DNA of 64,000 nt from the NCBI GenBank assembly GCA_030432565.1, contig JAUIGV010000003.1, positions 62,001 to 126,000 on the forward strand, written 5' to 3'. This DNA comes from Verrucomicrobiia bacterium (GTDB lineage Bacteria; Verrucomicrobiota; Verrucomicrobiia; Verrucomicrobiales; Akkermansiaceae). The notes beneath the pieces are model-generated. The model saw nothing but the letters and a program-made list of their open reading frames with translations. It was not told where the DNA came from and searched no databases. The translations under genes were made by a program, and so were the position numbers. Positions 1-8,227 of the stretch are shown here, one piece after another. Position 1 is the stretch's first letter; the number at the start of each line of letters is the position of its first letter.

Positions 1-137
1 GGTCGAAGGACTTTGATGATTTGGTGGCGGTGCTTCAGATGCAGAAGCAATTGGATGATGAGTATTTGGAAAGATGGTGCGGGAAGCACGGGACTTTGCC
101 CTTACTCACGGAGGCGCGGTTTGCGGCGGTGATTTAA
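1..137 (+). CDS. C-terminal fragment of a hypothetical protein, possibly nucleotidyltransferase-like
   Basis: An open frame enters from the left edge (first full codon at base 3) and ends at TAA 135-137, giving about 44 residues. The helical tail contains a KDFDDL segment and a LDDEYLERW segment. This resembles the C-terminal helices of DUF6036/AbiEii-like nucleotidyltransferases, where K-D-hydrophobic-D precedes a final helix with an L-D-x-x-Y-L pattern. The match is from memory and the catalytic part lies outside the window, so the function is only a suggestion. Its stop overlaps the stop of the convergent cupin gene by 3 bases. Confidence 0.5.
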   Translation, partial: SKDFDDLVAVLQMQKQLDDEYLERWCGKHGTLPLLTEARFAAVI

Positions 138-478
138 TCGTCGAAGTATTCGTCGGCGGGGTCGAAGGTGGGGACGGGAATGTTGATGATTTTCATTTCG
201 CCGATGGCGCGGTGGCGGCAGCCCGGTTTGATGAGGATGCTGGTCATGGGCTTGACGGGGAGGAGTTCACCATCGAGCTCGATGTGGCCCTGACCTTCGA
301 GGACGAGATAGATCTCGGTCATCTTTTTGTGATAGTGGCTGCGGGCTTCTTTGGAGATGTCGACCATGTGGATGCTGGCGACGGGGTTTTCGGGGATGCA
401 GAAGGCGCGCCGCGAGGTGCCGCAGGGGCAGGGGGTGCCGGGGACTTCGTCGAGTTGTTCGATGAGATAGTTTTTCAT
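134..478 (-). CDS. small single-domain cupin protein
   Basis: This is a 114-residue protein starting at ATG 478. The central region has the cupin two-motif pattern: an SHYHKKMTE segment followed by EIYLVLEGQGHIELDG (cupin motif 1 with its G-x-G turn), then a PGCRHRA segment (motif 2 with its metal-ligand-type His). Such stand-alone cupins bind a metal and a small ligand, but the substrate cannot be read from sequence. An N-terminal CPCGTSRRAF segment with two Cys is unusual for a cupin. The stop overlaps the convergent partial gene at the window start. The first gene of the lipoprotein cluster lies just upstream on the same strand, 17 bp away. Confidence 0.8.
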   Translation of the reverse strand: MKNYLIEQLDEVPGTPCPCGTSRRAFCIPENPVASIHMVDISKEARSHYHKKMTEIYLVLEGQGHIELDGELLPVKPMTSILIKPGCRHRAIGEMKIINIPVPTFDPADEYFDD

Positions 479-495
479 GGCAGGGATGTTGGCCT

Positions 496-1299
496 CTATT
501 TCAGGGTGACCACGACTTCATTCTTGGGTTCAACTTTAATTCCTTTTAGTTTCTTAGCTTCGTCGGGGAGGTTTTGGGGGGCGTTGCTTTGAAGGAGTTT
601 CTTGATCACACTCACTCCTTTTGAAGTTTTTATCAGTTCGTCGCAATCGATCTCGAAAAGTGTTATCGTCTGGTCCTTTTGAAATGTGGAATTCGTTCTT
701 TTGATCCCTTCGGGGAAAACTATTTTGAAGCCAAGCTTGACCCCTTTTAAGCTGTCCTTGGTCACCACCACCAGCCCCAGTTCCCCAAGAATATTTGGGT
801 CTTCAGGGTCAAAACCTTCTGTTTCGAGCTCTCCTCTCTTGGCCGCATTCCCGTCTTGATTTGTTTTGGGTAGGTTGATCGTGAGGCGTCCATCGTTAAA
901 AAGAAATGTCACCTTATTCTCCGGGTTCTTTTCCCGGTTATTGCCGGTGAGGGGGATGCTCAGTTCATTGATATCGCGGAACTGATAAGTGACCCGTAAG
1001 CCGCGACTTCCGGCGTTGGGTTCGATTTCCTCGTCTTCAAAAAAGGAGACCCCCTCGCCAAATTGTTCTGATCTTCGTTGGTCCCTTGCACCGCTCTTCA
1101 TGCTAGCGAGGAAATCATTAGCCAACTTGTCTCCTCCACCTTTTTTGAACTTGTCGTTTGGAATTCTAACGACAGCGGTTTCGGAGATGGTGCCACTTCC
1201 ATCTTTATTCACGGAAATGACGGTTTCAGACTGAAAGCTGCAACTCTGCAGGAAAGCCAAAAGAGCGATCCCGAATAGGCTAAAAATCTTCGCTTTCAT
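496..1299 (-). CDS. LppM-like lipoprotein, paralog 1 of 3
   Basis: 267 residues with a lipoprotein signal: charged MKAK, hydrophobic stretch, lipobox LQSC at about residues 17-20. The mature start has the segment VNKDGSGTI, shared with the next two genes (VNKDGSGTI and LNKDGSGTI). All three also share a middle FGEGV or YGEGV segment, a RVTYQF/RVIYKF/RVTFKF strand followed by DIN, and a C-terminal K-G-x-K/Y-x-x-E or I-x-x-K tail ending in V-x-x-K. The DGSG opening resembles LppM/DUF3153-type lipoproteins, but I do not recognise a function. It is probably outer-membrane or periplasmic. It is the most divergent of the three copies and lacks the Ala/Met-rich insert of the third. About 120 bp separates it from the next paralog upstream. 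Confidence 0.75.
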   Translation of the reverse strand: MKAKIFSLFGIALLAFLQSCSFQSETVISVNKDGSGTISETAVVRIPNDKFKKGGGDKLANDFLASMKSGARDQRRSEQFGEGVSFFEDEEIEPNAGSRGLRVTYQFRDINELSIPLTGNNREKNPENKVTFLFNDGRLTINLPKTNQDGNAAKRGELETEGFDPEDPNILGELGLVVVTKDSLKGVKLGFKIVFPEGIKRTNSTFQKDQTITLFEIDCDELIKTSKGVSVIKKLLQSNAPQNLPDEAKKLKGIKVEPKNEVVVTLK

Positions 1300-1418
1300 T
1301 TGGGTGATAGGGTAGCCTTGAGACGTTCCGGCGGCAACGATGGGTTTCGTGGGTCGTCACCTGCGCGGGGCCAAGGAAGCCCGCGTCGGGCTGAGCCGAA
1401 GCGTTTTGGTGAGGAGTG

Positions 1419-2237
1419 TTATTTGATCTTTACGGTGATCTCTTTCTTTTCGATTTTGTATCCTTCCAGGATGGCCCCGGCTCGGAGGATGGCCAGGGAT
1501 TTGAGTTTGCTTTTGTCCATAGTGGCCAGGCTTGCAGCGCTTTTACGTGCTTTGTCATAGTCCAAAGCGACCAGGGTGACGGTGTTGCCTTCCACGAAAG
1601 TTGCGTTTGTCTCGGCGATGCCGTCGGCAATGACGAGTTTTGATGATAGCTTCAGACCGGTCCAGAGATCGGCCATTGCGTTTTCTAGCCGATCATCAGC
1701 CTCAGCGGGCTTTTTCTTTTTCTTTTTTTTCGCAACCGGCTTGGGAGCACGCACGGTGAGAATGCCGTTTGAATACTTGAAGCGCGAGACTTCAGCGTCC
1801 TTTTGAGGAGTATCTTCACTTTTTGGTTTCATGGAGCTGAAGGCACTCTCAAGTTTGGTAGGTGCATTTGTTATTTTGTTAATGTCAGTGAATTTGTAGA
1901 TCACCCGCCCGCTTCTGCTGCCGTCATTCCGTTCAATCTCCTCGATTTTGAAAAGAGTGACGCCTTCACCGAAGGACTTGGCCCTCTCCTCCAGTGTTGC
2001 TTTTTGTTTTCGTTTGGCTTCCATTTCGGAGAGTTCGCCCTCTGAGTCGCCTCCGATGCCGCTGAGCGTGTTGTTCCACGCTGCCGCGTTTTGGACGGCA
2101 GAGGCGGCGTAAACCCAGTCTTCGACGATGGTTCCGCTTCCGTCTTTGTTGACCGTGATTGTGATCTCGCACTCGAGACAGCTGGGCAGGAGGAGAGCAA
2201 GAGTGAGCCCGATCAAGGCAAAGATCATCTTCTTCAT
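1419..2237 (-). CDS. LppM-like lipoprotein, paralog 2 of 3
   Basis: 272 residues from ATG 2237, with a signal peptide and lipobox (LLPSCLE). It has the family's VNKDGSGTI segment near residue 30, the FGEGVTLFKIEEIERNDGS block and the C-terminal ITVKIK tail, and is closest to paralog 3. Oddity: a run of seven lysines around residue 170 (KKKKKKK, from an A-rich codon stretch near 1715-1735) sits in the linker before the last domain. Such a homopolymer is slippage-prone. The function is unknown, and co-orientation with paralogs 1 and 3 suggests tandem duplication. Confidence 0.75.
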   Translation of the reverse strand: MKKMIFALIGLTLALLLPSCLECEITITVNKDGSGTIVEDWVYAASAVQNAAAWNNTLSGIGGDSEGELSEMEAKRKQKATLEERAKSFGEGVTLFKIEEIERNDGSRSGRVIYKFTDINKITNAPTKLESAFSSMKPKSEDTPQKDAEVSRFKYSNGILTVRAPKPVAKKKKKKKPAEADDRLENAMADLWTGLKLSSKLVIADGIAETNATFVEGNTVTLVALDYDKARKSAASLATMDKSKLKSLAILRAGAILEGYKIEKKEITVKIK

Positions 2238-2330
2238 GAAGAAGGCATAGTGGAAGAGCTTGTTTAACGGCGATTATAAATTTCAGCGTATCTTAGAATG
2301 CAAAATTCTCAGCTGGTGAAGTGGGGCTGG

Positions 2331-2369
2331 GAAAATAAAAAAGCCCGCACCGGATGAAACCGGGCGGGC
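2331..2369 (-). terminator. rho-independent terminator after lipoprotein paralog 3
   Basis: A GC-rich hairpin spans 2343-2369: arms GCCCGCaCCGG and CCGGGCGGGC with one bulged A and a six-base loop. On the minus strand it is followed by a T-rich run (2331-2342). It lies 22 bp beyond the stop of the 2392-3195 gene, so paralog 3 probably forms its own transcript apart from paralogs 1 and 2. Confidence 0.85.
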
Positions 2370-2391
2370 ATTGGAAAAGGGAAATGAGTGA

Positions 2392-3195
2392 TTACTTGAT
2401 TTTGACGGTGACCTCTTTCTTCGTCTCGGTCTTCACGCCCTTGATTTTCTGCATGGCTTTGGCGGCAGCTTCGGGGTCTTTGCCAGCGCCCATTATGGCG
2501 CCCATGGCACCGGGGTTTTTCATGATTTCGTCCATGTTCATTTCGACCATGGTGATGGTGTCGCCATCCTTGAAGGTGGCATTGGTTTCGGCGATTCCAT
2601 CGGGAATGACGAGCTTGGCAGAGATTTTCATGCCCTTCATCATCCCAGCCATCATGGCGGCGTTTGGATCGTTGGGGTTGCCGGCAGGTGGTTCTTCTTC
2701 GGCAGCTTCTTCACCACCCTCTGGCTGGGGGAGGCTTATGGTGAGGACGCCGTCAGCATACTTGAAGGAGGCGTTTTCGGCGACGGGCTTGGCCTTTTCT
2801 CCGCCAGGCTTCATGTTTCCGAGTTCGCCAATTCCGCTGGCGGGATCCATTTTAACCTTGTTGATGTCAGTGAATTTGAAGGTGACGCGGACGCCTTTGC
2901 TGCCGTCGTCGCGCTTGATTTCCTCGGACTTCAGGAAGGTGACTCCTTCGCCGTAGCTGGCGGCTTTTTCCTTGAGCTTGGCTTCGTCTTTCATGTCGGC
3001 GAAGGGATTGCCCTGATTGCCACCCTGGGCGGCGGCCATCTCCATCATGCCGATGGCCTGGGCACCGAGGACCATCTCTTCGGTGATGGTTCCGCTCCCG
3101 TCCTTATTGAGGGTGATCTTGGTTTCGTATTCGAGGCAGCTGGGCAAAACCAGCGCGATGGCGGCCCCGATGAGGGCGAGGAATGTCTTTTTCAT
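2392..3195 (-). CDS. LppM-like lipoprotein, paralog 3 of 3
   Basis: I chose ATG 3195 because it gives a proper lipoprotein signal (MKKTFLALIG..., lipobox VLPSC); an upstream in-frame start at 3276 would put 27 non-signal-like residues in front. The 267-residue product has LNKDGSGTI, YGEGVTFLKSEEI and the terminal VTVKIK of the family. It also has Met/Ala-rich segments (MMEMAAAQGG and AAMMAGMMKGMK) absent from the other two. The protein should be lipidated and envelope-localised; its function is not known. A clear terminator follows the gene. The 113-bp region upstream is shared with the divergent ABC exporter. Confidence 0.8.
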   Translation of the reverse strand: MKKTFLALIGAAIALVLPSCLEYETKITLNKDGSGTITEEMVLGAQAIGMMEMAAAQGGNQGNPFADMKDEAKLKEKAASYGEGVTFLKSEEIKRDDGSKGVRVTFKFTDINKVKMDPASGIGELGNMKPGGEKAKPVAENASFKYADGVLTISLPQPEGGEEAAEEEPPAGNPNDPNAAMMAGMMKGMKISAKLVIPDGIAETNATFKDGDTITMVEMNMDEIMKNPGAMGAIMGAGKDPEAAAKAMQKIKGVKTETKKEVTVKIK

Positions 3196-3308
3196 ACCAA
3201 GACGGAGCGTAGCGGGTTCTTCGCCTTGTCTGCAATGAGGAACTTTTGTTTCGCCAATCAATCCGCTTCCTTGCACGCGTTCAGCCGATGAAGTAGGATG
3301 CGAGGACG

Positions 3309-4184
3309 ATGAGCGACGTTCCAGCGGTAGAGGTCAAGAATCTGGTAAAGGACTTCAAAGGTGCTTTCAAAGGAAAGAAAGTGCGTGCGGTGAAGAATGT
3401 CTCGCTTCAAATCGCTCCCGGTGAGGTATACGGGCTGATTGGGCCGAATGGCTCGGGAAAATCGACGACGATGAAGGCGGTGCTGGGGTTGGTGGCTCCG
3501 ACTTCGGGCTCGACTTCAATTTTCGGGCGGAATTCCTTGAAGGTGGATTCTCGCAACGAGGTGGGGTTCCTTCCGGAAAATCCTTATTTCTATAAGCACC
3601 TGACGGCAGCGGAAACGGTTCGTTTTTACGGGAAGCTTTGTGGCATGCGGGGGCGCAAGCTGAAGGAGCGAATTGGCGAGCTGCTGGAGTTGGTGGGTCT
3701 TCAGGATGCGCGAGATCGGCGATTGAAGGGGTTTTCCAAGGGGATGCTGCAGAGAATCGGGCTGGCGCAGGCCATGGTGCAGGATCCCCGTTTATTGGTT
3801 CTCGATGAGCCCACGGCAGGGGTTGACCCAACAGGCTCGCGCGAAATTCGAGACCTCATTTTGGAACTCAAGAATCGGGGGATTACCGTTTTTCTTTGTT
3901 CCCATTTGCTGGAGCAGGTTCAGCAGGTTTGTGACCGGGTGGGAATTATCCATCAGGGTGTTTTGGTGAATGAGGGACGCCTGGACGACTTGATCGCAGT
4001 GGAGAACCGCACCGAGCTGATTTTGGAGAATGCCAGCGAGAGTTTGTTGGATCAAATCCGCACTCTGGTTGATGTGACTCATCAGGCGGAGGTGGTTTCG
4101 GAGGGGAATGCCCGGACCACTCTTGAGGATTTGTTCCTTCGTGAAACCATGTCGGACGCTCAGGAGAAAGCAGCCAGCAAGTAA
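3309..4184 (+). CDS. ABC transporter ATP-binding protein
   Basis: 291 residues. Walker A is GPNGSGKST (about residues 46-54), the signature is a variant FSKGM in FSKGMLQRIGLA, Walker B is LLVLDEPT and the switch His is in FLCSHL. This is the ABC-2 / GldA-NodI-type nucleotide-binding subunit, with the usual C-terminal EDLFLRE segment of that subfamily. It powers the membrane protein encoded 32 bp downstream. The start ATG 3309 follows a GAGG ribosome-binding site. The substrate cannot be inferred; neighbours give no drug- or polysaccharide-specific hint. Confidence 0.9.
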   Translation: MSDVPAVEVKNLVKDFKGAFKGKKVRAVKNVSLQIAPGEVYGLIGPNGSGKSTTMKAVLGLVAPTSGSTSIFGRNSLKVDSRNEVGFLPENPYFYKHLTAAETVRFYGKLCGMRGRKLKERIGELLELVGLQDARDRRLKGFSKGMLQRIGLAQAMVQDPRLLVLDEPTAGVDPTGSREIRDLILELKNRGITVFLCSHLLEQVQQVCDRVGIIHQGVLVNEGRLDDLIAVENRTELILENASESLLDQIRTLVDVTHQAEVVSEGNARTTLEDLFLRETMSDAQEKAASK

Positions 4185-4216
4185 AACCCCGGAGTCCCGA
4201 ACCACTTTAAACTACC

Positions 4217-5149
4217 ATGAGCAGCCGAGCCTCCACTTCCTTTTTTTCGTTGCGCCGGATTTTAATCATCGCGCAAAGCACCGTGACCCAGTTGGTGCGC
4301 ATGAAGGTGTTTTATTTTTTGGCGCCCATCGCACTCCTTTTTGTGGGAATCCAGTTCTTTGATTTGATCTGGTATCAAGGTGCGGAGACCTTGCAACCGG
4401 AGCAGGAGCTGCGAATGCATAAAAACATCTGTCTGGGGACGATGATGGTTTTCAGTTCGATGTTTGGCATCGTTGCGACGGCGTTGCTCATCCCCGGTGA
4501 TATTGAGGATCGCACGTTATACACCATCCTATGCAAACCGGTGCCACGGCTCGATTATTTGGTGGGCAAGCTTCTCGGGGTGATGGCGGTGATCTTCATC
4601 GCAATGGTCGTGATGGACGTTTTGCTGGTGGCAACGCTTCATTTCCGAACCGAGCAAAAGTTGGTGGAAGCCACCGAATATATGAAAAAGATTGGGTATC
4701 CGGAGGAGGATCTGGCGGCTGGCCGCGCGGAGATTGCGGCACACGGTCCGACCTTGATCTTACAATATGGCGTGATGGCCCACTTCTTGAAGGCTTCCGT
4801 AATCGCGGCGGTGGCGCTCTTGATTTCCACCTTCTCGACCTCAACCATATTCACCATCGCGACCAGTGCGATGGTCTGGATTATTGGCTCGTTTCAGTCG
4901 GTGGCGCGGGAGGGGCTCTTTACCGACCCCTTCTCTGGTGAGGATCCGAACATGGCGGAGCGGATTGTCAGCACCTTCGTCTCACTGGTTTTTCCTGACT
5001 TCAAACTCTTTGAGTCGATCGCCGACGGCGCGGTCAGGGCGGAGGAGGTCTTGCACACTGACATGGCACAACTTGGGGGATTCGCGGCGCTATACATCGG
5101 AATTTATGTGGTTCTCTCGTGGTTCGTTTTTTCGGACAAGGAATTTTAA
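4217..5149 (+). CDS. ABC-2 type permease
   Basis: 310 residues with about six predicted membrane segments (for example near residues 26-46, 75-95, 120-140, 195-225 and a C-terminal one ending SWFVFSDKEF). A DIEDRTLYTILCKPV segment, the typical amphipathic coupling motif of ABC-2 permeases, follows the second helix. It is the partner of the ATPase just upstream. It is followed after 12 bp by a conserved-looking hypothetical protein that probably belongs to the same transcript. Confidence 0.85.
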   Translation: MSSRASTSFFSLRRILIIAQSTVTQLVRMKVFYFLAPIALLFVGIQFFDLIWYQGAETLQPEQELRMHKNICLGTMMVFSSMFGIVATALLIPGDIEDRTLYTILCKPVPRLDYLVGKLLGVMAVIFIAMVVMDVLLVATLHFRTEQKLVEATEYMKKIGYPEEDLAAGRAEIAAHGPTLILQYGVMAHFLKASVIAAVALLISTFSTSTIFTIATSAMVWIIGSFQSVAREGLFTDPFSGEDPNMAERIVSTFVSLVFPDFKLFESIADGAVRAEEVLHTDMAQLGGFAALYIGIYVVLSWFVFSDKEF

Positions 5150-5161
5150 AGAGGTGTGGGG

Positions 5162-6166
5162 ATGAGAAGACTTAAGACCATTCGCAACCTGATCGTGATC
5201 GCAGCTGTTTTGGCGGGCACGGGCTATCTGCGCATGCCCAGGGAGCAAAAATTTACGGAGGATCTTCGTGAACGTAAAATTGCCCATCCACAAATCGACT
5301 CGGAAATTTGGAGCGAGATGGGGCAAACCAGTTTGGCCGGGGCCTTTGGGGGGCTTCGGTCGGTGATGGCTTCCTTCATGAGTGTTGGAGCGTACGATCA
5401 CTTCGAGAATAACGACTGGTATGAGCTCGAAAAAGACTACGACGTCATTACGGCTCTCGATCCCTACAATTCCTTTTATTGGGATACCGGGGGGTGGCAT
5501 TTGGGATGGAATGCTGCTTCCTGGGCAAAACGAAACCAGGACTTTAGCCCGGCCAAGCGGCAGCTTTTTGAGATGGAGTATCTTGAGAAGGGAGACGCCT
5601 TTTATCGCAAGGGTCTGAAGTATAATCCGAACTCCGAGAAGCTCTATTATGAGATGGGAGCGATGTGGTCCAACGAGTTCAAGCGACCCGACCTGGAGCG
5701 CGCGGCCGAGGCCTTCAAGATGATTCGTTATTCGCGGAATCCGGTTTACCGTCGGCGTTACCTTTTCACGGTTTCCCGGATTCCCGGCCGGGAGATTGAG
5801 GCGTATGACGAAATGATGCGTTTGATGCAGGATGGCCCGATTCATTTTTCAGTTCCTAAATTCCGTGTGCTTTCGGTGATTCTTGGAAGCAATCCCAAGC
5901 TTCCGGATGGCGTCCTCCGCCCGCAGATTCATCAGGTTTTTCAAACCAAGGAACTGGCCTATCGCGATCTCTATAATTACCGGGCCAGGATAAAGTATGA
6001 TGGCTACTATGCCGGAAACATCGACCAGCTCATGAAGCAGTTGATTGATGAACTTAAGGTTCCGGATTCGCTCAATCCATTCGTAACCGAGCCAATGCGC
6101 CCTCTCTATCCCAGGGTCTGGCGAGAGGAGCTCGAGAAGAGAGACGCAGATGCGACAATCGATTAG
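5162..6166 (+). CDS. membrane-anchored hypothetical protein, third gene of the ABC exporter operon
   Basis: I chose ATG 5162 (after GAGG at 5151-5154); a GTG two codons earlier is possible. The 334-residue protein begins with one membrane segment (RNLIVIAAVLAGTGYL) and is then soluble. The rest is Trp/Tyr-rich and helical with a tetratricopeptide-like feel (YRKGLKYNPNSEKLYYEMG; DLERAAEAF). I do not recognise a named family. The 12-bp spacing from the permease argues for a role with the exporter, perhaps as an extracytoplasmic scaffold. Confidence 0.7.
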   Translation: MRRLKTIRNLIVIAAVLAGTGYLRMPREQKFTEDLRERKIAHPQIDSEIWSEMGQTSLAGAFGGLRSVMASFMSVGAYDHFENNDWYELEKDYDVITALDPYNSFYWDTGGWHLGWNAASWAKRNQDFSPAKRQLFEMEYLEKGDAFYRKGLKYNPNSEKLYYEMGAMWSNEFKRPDLERAAEAFKMIRYSRNPVYRRRYLFTVSRIPGREIEAYDEMMRLMQDGPIHFSVPKFRVLSVILGSNPKLPDGVLRPQIHQVFQTKELAYRDLYNYRARIKYDGYYAGNIDQLMKQLIDELKVPDSLNPFVTEPMRPLYPRVWREELEKRDADATID

Positions 6167-6263
6167 ATGCTGAAAAACCAGCCGATTGATTGCAAATCAT
6201 GGAACAATCTGACCTTTACAGTTGGCGGGGGACTGGCAATTGTTAGCCTTTCTTTCCCGCGTT

Positions 6264-6986
6264 ATGCGCATTGCCCTATTCGGAGATATCCACGCCAATC
6301 TTGAGGCCCTCGACGCCGTCCTAGCGGATGCTGCACAGCAGGGTTGTACCGATCACGTTTGCATGGGCGACATTGTCGGCTACAACGCGGATCCTTCCGC
6401 TTGTCTCGAGCGGGTGCGCGAGAGCAATTGGCCGGTGGTGAAAGGGAATCACGATGAAGATGCCTCGGGCAATCATAGCCTCGACAGTATGAACCCGGTC
6501 GCGGCTTCCGCGCTACGGTGGACCCGCGAGCAGCTCACCGATGAACAGCGTGATTGGCTCCGCAAGATCAGGATGGTTCGCCAGGTGGAGGACTTCACCG
6601 TCGTGCACTCTACGCTCGATCAGCCCCAGTCCTGGAACTACGTGACCAACAAGTTCGATGCGATGTCGAATTTTTCATACCAGTTCACCAACCTCTGCTT
6701 TCACGGCCACACCCACGTGCCGCGGATTTTTGTTCGTGATTCGAGAGTGGCGGAAGTTGAGGCCGACTCGGTCGTGATCGAACCGGGAATGAAGTATTTT
6801 ATTAACACCGGATCCGTTGGTCAGCCACGCGATGGCGACTGGCGGGCTTGCTACGTCATTTATGACATGCCCACCTCAACGGTGACTTTCCGTCGCATCG
6901 AGTATGATCTTGCCACTACCCAGGAAAAAATTCGTGCCGCCGGTCTCCCCGAAGGTCTTGCCGAGCGTCTTGCTGAAGGCCGTTAG
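6264..6986 (+). CDS. metallophosphoesterase (calcineurin-like)
   Basis: ATG 6264 is chosen because the first metal motif follows immediately (MRIALFGDIHANLEAL); the longer frame from 6222 adds 14 unrelated residues. The motifs appear in order: GDIHAN, GDIVGYN, GNHDED, VHSTLD, and FHGHTH as the C-terminal histidine pair. At 240 residues it has the length of the YfcE/diadenosine-tetraphosphatase-like group, and metal-dependent phosphodiesterase or phosphatase activity is expected. The substrate is unknown. Its 3' end overlaps the start of the phospholipase-D gene by up to 83 bp. Confidence 0.85.
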   Translation: MRIALFGDIHANLEALDAVLADAAQQGCTDHVCMGDIVGYNADPSACLERVRESNWPVVKGNHDEDASGNHSLDSMNPVAASALRWTREQLTDEQRDWLRKIRMVRQVEDFTVVHSTLDQPQSWNYVTNKFDAMSNFSYQFTNLCFHGHTHVPRIFVRDSRVAEVEADSVVIEPGMKYFINTGSVGQPRDGDWRACYVIYDMPTSTVTFRRIEYDLATTQEKIRAAGLPEGLAERLAEGR

Positions 6987-8217
6987 CCTGCTTGTGTATG
7001 TTGGCGCCTTGTCGCTGACCTCCTGCTTTAGTTCCCGGGTTGATGTTTCACTGGGAAAGGATGTTCCCATTGGTTCGCCTGTTTTTAGAAAGGAAATTTC
7101 CGGGGCGACGCAGTCGCCGTGGAGTTCGACCAATGCGATCCGCACCCTGCCCAATGGCGATGCTTTTTTCCCTCCCATGTTAAGGGCGGTGCGTCGCGCG
7201 CGGAAGACAATCACCTTTGAGACTTTTGCTTTTGTGGATGCGCCGGTGACACGCCAATTCTCCCGGGCCCTCGCCGAGCGGGCCAGGGCCGGGGTTGAGG
7301 TTAAGGTCATTCTGGATGACGTAGGCTCTGCAAAAGCAGGTGAAGCAAACATTCGTATGATGAGACAGGCCGGAGTGGAATTGGAACTCTACCATCCCAT
7401 TAATATTCTCCGGCCGCGGTTTTCCAACAACCGGACCCATCGCAAGATTTTGGTGGTCGATGGTAGGATTGCTTTTACCGGAGGCGCTGGATTTGCCCTG
7501 GCATGGAGTGGCGATGCACATAGCGAAAAGCATTGGCGGGACACCCAATACGAAATCAAAGGCCCGGCGGTGCGAGGGTTTCAGGAAGCCTTTCGCGAGA
7601 ATTGGTTTGAACTCACTGGTGAGAAAATCGAAGGTTCTTCGTACTTTCCGGAATTGCGGGGGGCGGGCGAAACAAAAGTTCAGGTTGTCTTTGATGACCC
7701 CTGGAATCCTGATCACCCGGTGGCCCACGGAGTCATCAGTGCCATCAATGGTGCCCGGAAAAGCCTGCTTCTCCAGCAATCCTATTTTATTCCAAACCGA
7801 CGGTTCCGCAGCCTGCTTTTGGCAGCAGCTGCCAGAGGAGTGAAGATCGAGGTCATCGTTCCGAACCAACTCATTGATTCAAAGCCGACCCGATATGCTT
7901 CGCAAAATCACTGGGCGGAGCTGCTGCGCGGAGGGGTCCGCATCTACCAGTATGAAACGACCATGATGCACGGCAAGCTACTCGTTGCGGACGGGCAGTT
8001 CAGCATTGTGGGATCGGCAAATCTCGACGACCGGAGTTTTTTCATCAACGATGAGATCAACCTGCACGTCGATTCCCGGGAGTTTGCCCGGGAGCAGACG
8101 GCGATGTTTCGTCGTGATCTTAAAGTCTGTCGGGAGATTACCCTCGAAAATCTGCCGTCCGTTCTTGAGCCCGGCTACAAGCGCTTCTTTGCGCGATTCC
8201 TCGAAACTCAATTGTAG
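6904..8217 (+). CDS. phospholipase D-family protein, cardiolipin synthase-like lipoprotein
   Basis: Two HKD motifs are present: HRKILVVDGRIAFTGG (first half) and HGKLLVADGQFSIVGSANLDDRS (second half). This is the layout of bacterial cardiolipin synthase/PLD enzymes, which join or cleave phosphatidyl groups through a His intermediate. The N-terminal region has a hydrophobic stretch ending GALSLTSC, a lipobox-like site, so the enzyme may be lipidated or membrane-tethered. The start is uncertain: ATG 6904 overlaps the previous gene by 83 bp, and TTG codons at 6958 or 6970 would give a tidier signal peptide. Two-segment cardiolipin synthase transmembrane helices are absent. Confidence 0.85.
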   Translation: MILPLPRKKFVPPVSPKVLPSVLLKAVSLLVYVGALSLTSCFSSRVDVSLGKDVPIGSPVFRKEISGATQSPWSSTNAIRTLPNGDAFFPPMLRAVRRARKTITFETFAFVDAPVTRQFSRALAERARAGVEVKVILDDVGSAKAGEANIRMMRQAGVELELYHPINILRPRFSNNRTHRKILVVDGRIAFTGGAGFALAWSGDAHSEKHWRDTQYEIKGPAVRGFQEAFRENWFELTGEKIEGSSYFPELRGAGETKVQVVFDDPWNPDHPVAHGVISAINGARKSLLLQQSYFIPNRRFRSLLLAAAARGVKIEVIVPNQLIDSKPTRYASQNHWAELLRGGVRIYQYETTMMHGKLLVADGQFSIVGSANLDDRSFFINDEINLHVDSREFAREQTAMFRRDLKVCREITLENLPSVLEPGYKRFFARFLETQL

Positions 8218-8227
8218 CCCGGAACGT

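Noticed and set aside
1349-1404. GCCCGCGTCGGGC hairpin between lipoprotein paralogs 1 and 2
   Set aside because: The stem is short and no T run follows in either direction.
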